Shown here: one piece after another, positions 41,684 through 50,068 of the stretch | How the letters are laid out: the number at the start of each line of letters is the position of its first letter | Numbering within the stretch: the stretch's first letter is position 1 | NCBI GenBank assembly: GCA_001917535.1 | Contig: MNEF01000124.1 | Location: forward strand, 1-64,000 | Source: Candidatus Rokubacteria bacterium 13_1_40CM_69_27 | Lineage (GTDB): Bacteria; Methylomirabilota; Methylomirabilia; Rokubacteriales; CSP1-6 | DNA length: 64,000 bases | Direction: 5' to 3' | Made by a program: the position numbers and the translations under genes | Notes under the pieces: model-generated | Told to the model about the DNA's origin: nothing | The model's database searches: none | What the model saw: the letters and a program-made list of their open reading frames with translations, nothing else

Positions 41684-42765
41684 ACGCGCTCGAACGCCTT
41701 CCGCCACTCACCGTGGCCGGTGGAGAGCTCCAGCCGCACGCTGATCACGTAGAGGGGCCGCTTCGGCAACGGCAATCGCCGGAGCCGCACCCAGTCCTTT
41801 TCGGTGGTGACGAGCCCCTCGGCGCGGAGAGCCACCACCCGCGCGTCGAGGGCCCGGAGATCCTCCGGCGAGTACCAGTGGTGGTCGGGGAACGTCGCCA
41901 TCTCGACGACGCCGACCTCCAGACCCATGAGCGTCAGCTCAAAGGCCTCGGGCGAGGCGATCCCGGCGAAGCCGAGCAGGCGGGCGCCGGCGAGCTCGGA
42001 CAACGCGCGCATCCGCATCCGGTCGGCCTCCCAGCACTCGACGGGGGCGTAGTGGGCCGCAAGCACGGGCACGCCGGGGGCGTGCAGCGCCGTCGCCGCT
42101 TCGATCTCGGCCAGATCGCTGGCACCGCGGGCGCCGGTGGCGACGATCAGGTCCGCCTTGGCCAGCGCCGACAGCGGCTCGCGCAGCGGTCCGCCCGGGA
42201 GCAGCTGGCCGTTGCCCCAGGGACTCCGGGCGCGGGCCATGACGATCTCCAGGTCTTTCCTCAAAGTCCGATGCTGGAAGCCGTCGTCGAGGACGACTGC
42301 CGTGACGGCGAAGCGCTCGATGGCCAGGCGCGCGGCGTCGTGACGGTTCCCGCCCACCACCACCGGCACTCCGGGCAGCCGGCGCGCCAGCAGAAACGGC
42401 TCATCGCCTGCATCCTCGGGGTCGAGCCTGATCGAGCTGGTGTCGGCGACAATCTGCACACCGCTGCTCTGCCGCCGGTAGCCGCGGCTCACGACCGCGG
42501 GCCGATGGCCGAGGTCGGCCAGCGTCTGGACCGCCCGCTCCACGGCGGGCGTCTTGCCCGTCCCTCCAACCGTCAGATTGCCCACCGAGACGACGGCGCA
42601 CGGTAGCGCGCGCGAGCTCAGGACGCCGCGCGCATACAGCCACTCGCGCGCGCCCAGAAACCCGCGGTACCCGCCGGCGAGCGCACCCAGCAGGAGCGTG
42701 GGGCCGGGGCCGAAGCCGCGCTCCCAGCCGCGCGTGAACCGGCCGCTGCCGTCCGCTCGCTTCAC
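41668..42765 (-). CDS. lpxK: Tetraacyldisaccharide 4'-kinase
   Basis: A protein of 365 residues starting at GTG 42765 (GTGA with waaA). N-terminal membrane-associated helix, then the unusual Walker A SVGNLTVGGTGKTPAVE (about 60-76), VVSRGYRRQSSGVQIV, VVLDDGFQHRTLRKDLEIVMARA and LVTTEKDWVRL. It phosphorylates the 4' position of the lipid A precursor at the inner membrane before WaaA acts. Confidence 0.94.
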   Translation of the reverse strand: MKRADGSGRFTRGWERGFGPGPTLLLGALAGGYRGFLGAREWLYARGVLSSRALPCAVVSVGNLTVGGTGKTPAVERAVQTLADLGHRPAVVSRGYRRQSSGVQIVADTSSIRLDPEDAGDEPFLLARRLPGVPVVVGGNRHDAARLAIERFAVTAVVLDDGFQHRTLRKDLEIVMARARSPWGNGQLLPGGPLREPLSALAKADLIVATGARGASDLAEIEAATALHAPGVPVLAAHYAPVECWEADRMRMRALSELAGARLLGFAGIASPEAFELTLMGLEVGVVEMATFPDHHWYSPEDLRALDARVVALRAEGLVTTEKDWVRLRRLPLPKRPLYVISVRLELSTGHGEWRKAFERVCPRP

Positions 42766-44042
42766 GTCGCGTCTCCGGGCCGCAGGAAACGCGCGACCAG
42801 TTCCAGGGTGGCCCGGACGGCGCCGTGGCGCGAGGCGACTGCCTCGGCGGCGGCGGCGCCCAGCGTCTCGCGCAGCCGAGCGTCGGCGAGGAGCCGCTTG
42901 AGCTGGGCGGTCAGCTCGGCGCCGTCGCGCACCACGATCCCGCCCCCGCTCTCGACGAGGACCCCGGCCGCCTCGCGGAAGTTGCTCGTGTGCGGTCCGA
43001 AGAGTACGGGCTTTCCCCGGAGGGCGGGCTCGAGCATGTTGTGGCCCCCGACCTCGACCAGGCTACCGCCCATGAAGACCACGTCGGCAAGGGCGTAGAG
43101 CGGGGCCAACTCGCCCACCGTGTCGAGCACGATGACCGCCTCGCGGGTGCGTTGGCGCGGCAGCTCGCTCCGGCGCACCGCCGGCCAGCCCCGGGCGCTC
43201 AGCAGGCTCAGGACCTCGGGCACGCGCTCGGGATGGCGGGGCGCCAGGACCAGCACCAGGCCCCGACACTCGTCGCGCACGGCGCGGTGCGCTTCCAGGA
43301 TAACCTCCTCTTCGCCCCGGTGGGTGCTCCCGGCGATCCAGACGCGCTGCCCGCTCCCGAGGCCGAGGAGCCGGTGCCATAGCTCCACCGACCCGGCCGC
43401 GTCCGGCCGCGGCTCGGTCTTGATGTTGCCGGTGACGAAGACGCGCTCCCGGCGCGCCCCCAGCGTGATCATGCGCCGGGCGTCCTCCTCCGACTGCATG
43501 GCGAAGACGCGCACATCGTCGAGCATCGGGCGCAGGAACCGGCCGGCCAGCCGGTAGCTGCGGAAGGAGCGGTCCGAGAGCCGCCCGTTGGCGATCATGA
43601 CGGGAATGCCGCGCCGGGCGACGATACGGAGCGTGTTGGGCCACAGCTCCGTCTCCATGCAGACGAGGAACGCCGGCTCGATCGCCGCGACCACGCGCCG
43701 CACTGCCCCCGGGAAATCGAGCGGAAAGAAGCGGTGCGTGGCCAGGCCGGCCAAGCGCTCCCGCACGACGCGCGCTCCCGTCTCCGTCACCGTGGTCATG
43801 ACCACCGGAAGCTCCGGATACATCCGCCGCAGCCCATCGACGAGCGGCTCGGCCGCGATCGTCTCACCGACGGAGACCGCGTGCACCCAGGCCGAGGGGC
43901 CGCCGGTGGGGGGCGGGCCGTCGAAGCCCAGCCGGGCGCGGAGGTTCAGCGGCACGCCCCGCGCGAGCCGGCGATAGAGCGCCGTCGGCAGATACCCCGC
44001 AGTCAGCAGGGCGAAGGCGGCGGTGTAGAGCGGGTAGATCAT
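42762..44042 (-). CDS. waaA: 3-deoxy-D-manno-octulosonic acid (Kdo) transferase
   Basis: A protein of 426 residues, GT30. N-terminal membrane anchor (IYPLYTAAFALLTAGYLPTALYRRLA), the catalytic-base region AVSVGETIAAEPLVDGLR, VMTTVTETGARVVRERL, ANGRLSDRSFRSYR, GSTHRGEEEVILEAHRAVR, APRHPERVPEVLSLL and FMGGSLVEVGGHNMLEPALRGKPVLFGPHTSNFREAA. Transfers Kdo to lipid IVA. ATGA overlap with the DUF374 gene. Confidence 0.95.
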   Translation of the reverse strand: MIYPLYTAAFALLTAGYLPTALYRRLARGVPLNLRARLGFDGPPPTGGPSAWVHAVSVGETIAAEPLVDGLRRMYPELPVVMTTVTETGARVVRERLAGLATHRFFPLDFPGAVRRVVAAIEPAFLVCMETELWPNTLRIVARRGIPVMIANGRLSDRSFRSYRLAGRFLRPMLDDVRVFAMQSEEDARRMITLGARRERVFVTGNIKTEPRPDAAGSVELWHRLLGLGSGQRVWIAGSTHRGEEEVILEAHRAVRDECRGLVLVLAPRHPERVPEVLSLLSARGWPAVRRSELPRQRTREAVIVLDTVGELAPLYALADVVFMGGSLVEVGGHNMLEPALRGKPVLFGPHTSNFREAAGVLVESGGGIVVRDGAELTAQLKRLLADARLRETLGAAAAEAVASRHGAVRATLELVARFLRPGDAT

Positions 44043-44695
44043 GCCGACACGCGCCGATCAGCCGCCGCCGTCACGTCGTTGAGCGCCTGCTCCAGCTCCT
44101 TGCCCGCGCGATCGCGATCGGCGTCGCTGGAGAGCGCGATGGGCTCGCCGAAGACGACAGCGCAGCGCGCGAAGGGCAGCGGGACGAGGAACTCGTCCCA
44201 GGTGGCGAGACGGCGGGCCGGCCGCGCCGCGAAGGCCATCGGCACCACGGGCGCCCCCGTGAGCGAGGCCAGCGCGACGATCCCGGCCTGTAGCTGCTGA
44301 CGCGGGCCGCGGGGGCCGTCGGGAACGACCACTACGTCCTCGCCCGCCCGCACCACGGCGACGAGTCGACGGAGAGCGCCGGCGCCGCCGCGGGACGACG
44401 AGCCTCGTACGACGTCGAGGCCGAAGCGTCGCACGTACCGCGCGCCGAACTCGCCGTCGCGGGACCGGCTGGCCAGGACCGCGACCCGCCGCGCACCCTG
44501 CCGGCGGCGGAGCCAGGCGTTCACCCAGGGCATCATGAGGATGCGCCCGTGCCAGACGGCGTAGATCAGCGGGCGCCGCGCCGTCCAGAGAGGGACCAGC
44601 GGCTCGGTCCCGGCCACAGCGATGCGCGTGGTGGCGGCCAGGAGACGGACCATCGTCGCCGCCCCCGCTGCCAGCATCGCCGGCCCCACGCTCAC
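44039..44695 (-). CDS. DUF374 lysophospholipid acyltransferase-family protein
   Basis: A protein of 218 residues from GTG 44695 (GTGA with lpxB). IYAVWHGRILMMPW (HxxxxxP-type variant of the acyltransferase box), ASRSRDGEFGARYVRRFGLDVVRGSSSRGGAGALRRLV and VVVPDGPRGPRQQLQAGIVALASLTGAPVVPM are the DUF374/LPLAT signature. Position between lpxB and waaA suggests it acylates a lipid A intermediate and may stand in for a late acyltransferase; no lpxL-type gene is present in the window. Confidence 0.85.
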   Translation of the reverse strand: MSVGPAMLAAGAATMVRLLAATTRIAVAGTEPLVPLWTARRPLIYAVWHGRILMMPWVNAWLRRRQGARRVAVLASRSRDGEFGARYVRRFGLDVVRGSSSRGGAGALRRLVAVVRAGEDVVVVPDGPRGPRQQLQAGIVALASLTGAPVVPMAFAARPARRLATWDEFLVPLPFARCAVVFGEPIALSSDADRDRAGKELEQALNDVTAAADRRVSA

Positions 44696-45855
44696 GCCCG
44701 GGCTCCCGCCACCGCGAGCACCAGGCGGGCGGCGCGCTCGCCGACGCCCGGGCGGCCGAGCCGGTCGCTGAGTTCACCGAACGCCTGACGCTGGGCCTCC
44801 AGGGCCCCCGGCGTGTCCAGCAGGGCCAGCGCTTCTCGGGCGACGCGGTCGGCCGTGGCATCCCGCCGCTGGTACAGCTCGGGCACGACGGCGCGCCCGA
44901 GCACGATGTTGGCCAGGCTGATCCACGGAACCCGTACCACGAGACGGCCGATCAGCTCGCTCAAGAGGGACACGCGATAGCATACGACCATCGGTGTGCC
45001 CAGCAGCGCCGCCTCGAGGGTCGCCGTGCCCGACGTGACGAGCAGCAGGTCAGCCGCGCGCATCACGGCATAGGTCCGGTCGGCGACCACCTCGATCGGC
45101 GGGCGCGCGTCCAGATGTTCCTCCACGGCGCGCCGGTCGACCGTAGGGGCCAGGCCCAGCACGAAGCGCGCCCGGGAGTGGACGGCGGCGATCCGCGCCG
45201 CCGCGTCCCGCATCAGCGGGGTCATGCGCTCGATCTCCTGGCGGCGACTGCCCGGCAACAGGCCGATGAGCAGGGTGTCCTCCTCCACACCCAGCTCGCG
45301 GCGGGCGGCGCTCCGCTCCGGCGCCGCCGCCAGCGCATCCAGCACCGGGTGGCCCACGAACTCCGCGGCCACTCCCGCGCTTCGATAGAGCGCGCGCTCG
45401 AAGGGAAAGACGGCGAGCACGAGCGCCACGTGTCGTCGAATGGTCTTCACCCGTCCCGGCCGCCAGGCCCAGATCTGCGGCGGAATGAAGTACACGACGG
45501 GGACGCCGGCCGCGCGCGCGGTGGCCGCCAGGCGCAGGTTCATCCCCGGGTAGTCGATCAGGACCAGCACGGCCGGCCGCTCGCTGAGGATCGCCGAGCC
45601 CAGGCGGCGGTAGGTCCGGCGCAGGGCGGGCAGACGACGAACGACTTCGCTGATGCCCACGATCGCCGTGTCGCCGATGTCAGCCAGAAGCTGCATGCCG
45701 GCCGTCGCCATTCGGCTGCCCCCCATCCCGAAGAGGTGCGCCCCGGGCGCCTGCGTCTTCAGCGCGCGGCAGAGGGCGGCGCCGTGCAGATCCCCCGACG
45801 CCTCCCCGGCCACGAGCATGATTCGCAGCTCCGGCGGCCACTCAACTCGCGTCAT
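44692..45855 (-). CDS. lpxB: Lipid A disaccharide synthase
   Basis: A protein of 387 residues, GT19. LRIMLVAGEASGDLHGAALCRAL, LFGMGGSRMATAGM, GISEVVRRLPALRR, LVLIDYPGMNLRLAATARAAGVPVVYFIPPQIWAWRPGRV, VGHPVLDAL, LLPGSRRQEIERM and LLLVTSGTATLEAALLGTPMVVCYRVS. Condenses UDP-diacyl-GlcN with lipid X. ATG 45855 overlaps lpxI by 14 nt; family alignment would also allow a CTG directly before RIMLVAGEASGD. Confidence 0.95.
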   Translation of the reverse strand: MTRVEWPPELRIMLVAGEASGDLHGAALCRALKTQAPGAHLFGMGGSRMATAGMQLLADIGDTAIVGISEVVRRLPALRRTYRRLGSAILSERPAVLVLIDYPGMNLRLAATARAAGVPVVYFIPPQIWAWRPGRVKTIRRHVALVLAVFPFERALYRSAGVAAEFVGHPVLDALAAAPERSAARRELGVEEDTLLIGLLPGSRRQEIERMTPLMRDAAARIAAVHSRARFVLGLAPTVDRRAVEEHLDARPPIEVVADRTYAVMRAADLLLVTSGTATLEAALLGTPMVVCYRVSLLSELIGRLVVRVPWISLANIVLGRAVVPELYQRRDATADRVAREALALLDTPGALEAQRQAFGELSDRLGRPGVGERAARLVLAVAGARA

Positions 45856-46651
45856 CCACGCCCACGAGCGCCAGGCCGGCCGCATCGGCAGCACGGGCCG
45901 TGGCCTCCCTGTCGAGAAGGAGCACGCGGCCCGCCTCGACGGCGAGCACCGCGGCCCGACCGGCCGCCGCCGCGGCGACGGTCTCCTCGCCGATCACCGG
46001 CGTATCGAACCGGTAATCGTGGTCACGCGCCACCGCCTTGACGATCACGGCGCCGGGCCCGCCGAGGGCGGCGCCGCGGCGGACCGCCTCGGTGGTGCCC
46101 TCGGCCGCCTCGACGGCGGTGATGGCGCCACAGCGCAGCACGACCGTTTGCCCGATCCGGGCGTCGGCCATCATCCGCGCCAGCCCCAGCCCGCGGCGAA
46201 TCTCTTCCCACTCCTCGCCGGTCGGCGGCCGGCGCGACCAGCAGCCGGCGGTGGCGAGCAGGTCGGCGAGGAACGTCCGCTGGTCGAGCACCGCCACCCC
46301 CACCGACGCGAAGGTCGAGATGACGATCTCGATGAGCTTCACGTCGATGCGCGACCCCGCCCGCGCGGCCATCTGGCGGGCGACGGCGTCCTCGGCCTCC
46401 GCCCGGAGCACGTCGCGCATCGCGAACTTGCCGCACAGCACCACGGCCGACACGCGCTCTTCCTGGAAGGCTTCGAGGATGGGGCCGGCATCGGTAAATC
46501 GGCTGGGGATGGTACGGTCGGCGTGCGCGCTCATGTCGGGGGCGCCGGGGAACGTGAAGGCCACCAGGCGCCATCCCTGACGGCGCGCCCGGCCCGCGAT
46601 GAGCGCCGGCAGGACGCCGGCGCCGCACATCAGGCCGAGACCGCGCTCCAC
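45842..46651 (-). CDS. lpxI: UDP-2,3-diacylglucosamine pyrophosphatase LpxI (DUF1009)
   Basis: A protein of 269 residues from GTG 46651, which gives ERGLGLMCGAGVLPALIAGRARRQGW in line with the family start; ATG 46630 (TGATG with the upstream stop) would cut the first strand. VVLCGKFAMRDVL, VGVAVLDQRTFLADLLA, GLGLARMMADARIGQTVVLRCGAITAVEAAEGTTEAVRRG, VIVKAVARDHDYRFDTPVIGEETV. Alternative to LpxH/LpxG for making lipid X; lpxI is the variant of alphaproteobacteria and several other phyla. Confidence 0.93.
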   Translation of the reverse strand: MERGLGLMCGAGVLPALIAGRARRQGWRLVAFTFPGAPDMSAHADRTIPSRFTDAGPILEAFQEERVSAVVLCGKFAMRDVLRAEAEDAVARQMAARAGSRIDVKLIEIVISTFASVGVAVLDQRTFLADLLATAGCWSRRPPTGEEWEEIRRGLGLARMMADARIGQTVVLRCGAITAVEAAEGTTEAVRRGAALGGPGAVIVKAVARDHDYRFDTPVIGEETVAAAAAGRAAVLAVEAGRVLLLDREATARAADAAGLALVGVDDAS

Positions 46652-47655
46652 GGCCAGTCCGGAGGAAAGACGGTCTCGCAGCGGCCGTCGCGGATCATGC
46701 GCTCGATCTCGAGCGCCATCGCCAGCGAGCGAAGGTCCTCGGCCTCGGCCAGTTCGACCGGCTGGCCGGCCCGCATCCGCTGTACGGTCCGGATCAGGTT
46801 CAGGATCTCGAGCTTGAGGGGGTTGTCCTTGTGCACGAACAGATGCTCGACGAAGGAGGCCTGCCGGTAACGGATCGCCTCGCGGTTCGGGGTGGCTTCC
46901 TGGGCCGCGCGCCGATGGATCTGGATATCCTGCACGAGGTAGTCGAGCACGATGTAGGCGTCGGGCTGCGTGATGGCCAGCGTGCGGATCTTCTCCTCGG
47001 TGGCCCGGCTGGCGGTGATGGTGGCGATCGTGCCCCCCTCGAACCAGAGCTGCACGTTGGCGACGTCGGTGACGTCCGAGTGCACGGCGGCGCCGAACGC
47101 CGTCAGCCGCAGCGGACGGCCCGGCACCAGGGCCAGCACGATGTCGAGGTCGTGGATCATGAGATCCATCACCACGGTGTCCTTCTGGACGCGCGGAACG
47201 AACGGCCCCAGGCGTCGCGATTCGACCAGGATGGGCTGCTCGACGATCTTCCGCAGCTCCTGGACGGCGCCGTTGAACCGCTCCACGTGGCCGACCTGGA
47301 GGGCAGCCCCCGCGCCGCGCGCGATGGCGAACAGCTCGCGGGCCTCCTCGAGCGTGGGCGTCATCGGCTTCTCGACGAGCACGCCGATGCCGGCCTCTAG
47401 CAGATCCCGGGCGACGTGGAAATGCTGCTCGGTGGGCACCGAGACGCTGACGACGTCGACCCGGCCGACGAGGTCCCGGTGATCGGTGAAGGCCAGCGTG
47501 TCGTAATGCCGGGCGACGTCGGCCGCCCGGTCGCCGTCGATGTCGGCAACTCCCACCAGGTCGACGTCCCACAGCTCCGCGTACACCCGGGCGTGGTACT
47601 GGCCCATGTGCCCGACGCCGACCACGCCGGCCCGAATACGCCCCGATCCGGCCAT
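46630..47655 (-). CDS. Gfo/Idh/MocA-family NAD(P) oxidoreductase
   Basis: A protein of 341 residues. The Rossmann domain has AGVVGVGHMGQYHARVYAEL, SVSVPTEQHFHVARDLLEAGIGVLVEKPMTPTLEEA; the C-terminal domain has LQVGHVERFNGAVQEL, VVMDLMIHDLDIVLALV and FEGGTIATITASRATEEKIRTL. It is fixed between lpxA and lpxI. GnnA, which oxidises UDP-GlcNAc at C3 on the way to amide-linked lipid A, belongs to this family and also sits beside lpxA; no GnnB-type aminotransferase follows here, so that role is only a hypothesis. Confidence 0.88.
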   Translation of the reverse strand: MAGSGRIRAGVVGVGHMGQYHARVYAELWDVDLVGVADIDGDRAADVARHYDTLAFTDHRDLVGRVDVVSVSVPTEQHFHVARDLLEAGIGVLVEKPMTPTLEEARELFAIARGAGAALQVGHVERFNGAVQELRKIVEQPILVESRRLGPFVPRVQKDTVVMDLMIHDLDIVLALVPGRPLRLTAFGAAVHSDVTDVANVQLWFEGGTIATITASRATEEKIRTLAITQPDAYIVLDYLVQDIQIHRRAAQEATPNREAIRYRQASFVEHLFVHKDNPLKLEILNLIRTVQRMRAGQPVELAEAEDLRSLAMALEIERMIRDGRCETVFPPDWPWSAVSA

Positions 47656-48512
47656 CAGATCACCCTCTCACGCTCGGCGTCCTCGGTGGCGTCCCCGCTG
47701 GAAGCCGAGTCGCGCCAGCCGTCGGGCGGAGGACAGATCCCCCGCCGCGACGACGCCACGAACTGGATCAGCTGCTCCACGAGTGGATTGGCGGGCAGCT
47801 CGGCGCGAATGCGCTCGAGCGCCTTGCCGGGGCTGAGGCCGCCCCGGTAGAGCAAGCGGTGCGCCTCCTGCAGGGCGCGCCGGTCCGGCGCGGCAATGCC
47901 GGCCCGACGGAGACCGATGACGTTCACACCGCGCACCGTCGCCGGCGTGCCGTCGGCGAGCATGAAGGGCGGCAGGTCGGCGGCGATCTTGCCGCATCCG
48001 CCCATGTACGCGTAGGCGCCCACCCGTACGAAGGGGACGATGCCCGTGTAGCCACCGATCGTCGCGTGGTCGCCGATCTGGCAGTGGCCGGTGATGCCGG
48101 CGTAGTTGATGATGATGACGCCGTTGCCCACGCGGCAGTCGTGGGCGATGTGGCTGAGCGCCATGATGAGGCAGCGGGCACCGATCTCCGTCCAGCCCTC
48201 CGGCTGCGTCGCCCGGTGAATAGTGACGTACTCCCGGATGACCGTCTCCGCGCCGATCTTCACCCCCGACGGCGTTCCCGGCTTGAACTTCAAGTCTTGA
48301 GGCTCGCCGCCGATCACGGCACCGTGGCCCACCTTGACCCGCGGCTCCAGGACCACGCGCCCCTCGAGCACCACGTGGTGCCCGATCTCGACGCCGGCGC
48401 CGAGGGTCACCTCCGGCCCGATGATCGAAAACGCCCCGACGCGCACGCCGGGGCCGAGCGTAGCCTTCGGATCCACGAGCGCCCTCGGATGGATGATCTC
48501 AGGCGTCGTCAT
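47655..48512 (-). CDS. lpxA: UDP-N-acetylglucosamine O-acyltransferase
   Basis: A protein of 285 residues. Left-handed beta-helix of hexapeptide repeats ([43 protein letters not shown]), [38 protein letters not shown] with the catalytic His of SHIAHDC, and a C-terminal helical domain ([28 protein letters not shown]). First acyl transfer of lipid A synthesis. The tail after about residue 262 is not conserved. Overlaps lpxD by ATGA. Confidence 0.95.
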   Translation of the reverse strand: MTTPEIIHPRALVDPKATLGPGVRVGAFSIIGPEVTLGAGVEIGHHVVLEGRVVLEPRVKVGHGAVIGGEPQDLKFKPGTPSGVKIGAETVIREYVTIHRATQPEGWTEIGARCLIMALSHIAHDCRVGNGVIIINYAGITGHCQIGDHATIGGYTGIVPFVRVGAYAYMGGCGKIAADLPPFMLADGTPATVRGVNVIGLRRAGIAAPDRRALQEAHRLLYRGGLSPGKALERIRAELPANPLVEQLIQFVASSRRGICPPPDGWRDSASSGDATEDAERERVI

Positions 48513-49495
48513 CGGCCTCTCCAGTGGCGGGGCCGCCCAGGCGAGCCTCGATCCGGGCCAGGCGGCGGCCGGATCGGCGTTCCGAGGACTTTCTCGCCGG
48601 CGGCGATGTCCGCGTGCACTCCCGACTGGGCCCCCACCATCACGCCGTCGCCGATGGTGACGTGATCGGCCACACCCACTTGGCCGGCCAGCGTCACTCT
48701 CCGTCCCAGGCGGCTGGATCCGGAGATCCCGACCTGGGCGACCAGGAGCGAGTGCTCGCCGATCTCGACGTTATGGCCGACCTGCACCAGATTGTCGATC
48801 TTCGTGCCCTGGCCGACCACGGTCTCGCCGAGCGTCGCCCGGTCGATCGTCGTGTTGGCGCCAATCTCCACGTCGTCTTCGATCCGGACCCCTCCCACCT
48901 GGGGGATCTTCCGGTGGCGGGCGCCGTCGAAGGCGTACCCGAATCCGTCGGCGCCGATCACCGCGCCCGGATGCACGACCACGCGCCGGCCCACCCGCAC
49001 CCCCTCCCGGACGACGACGTGCGGATAGAGGACCGAGGCCTCGCCGATCTCGGCCCCGGCGCCGACGTACACCAGCGGATGCAGCCGCACGCCGGGGCCG
49101 ATCAGGGCACCCGACTCCACGACCGTCAGCGCCCCCACCGACGCGGTCGGTGCCACCTGGGCGTCGACGGCGACGATCGCGGACGGATGGACGCCGGGCA
49201 CGACGGCGGCGGGCGGATGGAAGAGCGCGAGGAGGTCCACCAGGGCCAGCCGCGGGAACTGACAGTGGAGCGTGGGCGCCGGCAGGCCGGTGACTTCGGC
49301 GGGGGCGATGAAGGCGCCCGCCCGCGAGGCGCGGGCCGCCTGGCCGAAGCGCGGATCGGTCAGGAACGAGATGTGCGTCGGACCGGCGGACTCCAGCGGC
49401 GCCACCCCGGTGACGACGCGGGAGGGATCTCCCTCGAGCGTGGCTCCCAGCGCCGCCGCGATCTGGCCCAGTGTGAGGCCGACCCCTTCTCCCAT
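48509..49495 (-). CDS. lpxD: UDP-3-O-acylglucosamine N-acyltransferase, altered C-terminus
   Basis: A protein of 328 residues. The uridine-binding N-domain ([39 protein letters not shown]) precedes a hexapeptide beta-helix and the catalytic His in [32 protein letters not shown]. The last 22 residues (after [27 protein letters not shown]) do not look like the normal LpxD end, whereas the +2 frame over the same bases reads [13 protein letters not shown], like the usual C-terminal trimer helix. A small deletion or frameshift near 48,560-48,590 is likely. Confidence 0.9.
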   Translation of the reverse strand: MGEGVGLTLGQIAAALGATLEGDPSRVVTGVAPLESAGPTHISFLTDPRFGQAARASRAGAFIAPAEVTGLPAPTLHCQFPRLALVDLLALFHPPAAVVPGVHPSAIVAVDAQVAPTASVGALTVVESGALIGPGVRLHPLVYVGAGAEIGEASVLYPHVVVREGVRVGRRVVVHPGAVIGADGFGYAFDGARHRKIPQVGGVRIEDDVEIGANTTIDRATLGETVVGQGTKIDNLVQVGHNVEIGEHSLLVAQVGISGSSRLGRRVTLAGQVGVADHVTIGDGVMVGAQSGVHADIAAGEKVLGTPIRPPPGPDRGSPGRPRHWRGR

Positions 49496-49501
49496 CGCGG
49501 G

Positions 49502-50059
49502 CTACTTCTTCCCTTTCGTCGCCGACTCCTGGTCGTAGGCGCGGATGATCTCCTCGGTGAGGTCGGCCTCGGGGGCGCTGTAGAGTATGCCGCCGCCCCG
49601 GCGCTCCACGATCAGGTAGTATCCCTTCTCCTTGCCGATGCGCTCGATGACACCGGAGAGATCCTGCAGGACTCGGGAGGCGAGCTGTTGCTCCTTCCGC
49701 GCCAACTCGCGCTGGAAGTCGTCGGCCAGCCGGGTGGCATCGCGCCGCTTGCGCTCGAGCGTCTCCTCCTTCTCGCGGCGAGCGTCGCCGGTCAGCAGCG
49801 CGCTCTTCTTCTCCAACTCGTCGCGGAGCTTGTCGATCTCCAGGCGCTTGGCGTCCATCTCCTTCTGCATACCCGCCTTGTCCTTCTCGAGCTGCTCCCG
49901 CGCCGCCACGCCGGCCGCCGAGCGGGCGAGCACGCGCGAGACGTCGATGTACACGATCTTCGGCGAGGACACCGGCTGCGCCGGAGTCTGCGCCCATCCC
50001 AGGGCCCCGAAGATGAGAGCGCTCGCGACGAAGGCGGCCGCGGCCCCTGCTCCCTTCAT
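49502..50059 (-). CDS. skp: OmpH/Skp-family periplasmic chaperone
   Basis: A protein of 185 residues. Signal peptide (AAAAFVASALIFGALGWAQ), then KIVYIDVSRVLARSAAGVAAREQLEKDK and a long charged coiled coil (to about residue 140), closing with GYYLIVERRGGGILYSAPEADLTEEIIRAYD, the trimer body strand. Holds unfolded outer-membrane proteins for BamA, encoded 9 nt upstream. Confidence 0.93.
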   Translation of the reverse strand: MKGAGAAAAFVASALIFGALGWAQTPAQPVSSPKIVYIDVSRVLARSAAGVAAREQLEKDKAGMQKEMDAKRLEIDKLRDELEKKSALLTGDARREKEETLERKRRDATRLADDFQRELARKEQQLASRVLQDLSGVIERIGKEKGYYLIVERRGGGILYSAPEADLTEEIIRAYDQESATKGKK

Positions 50060-50068
50060 ACCACCCTC

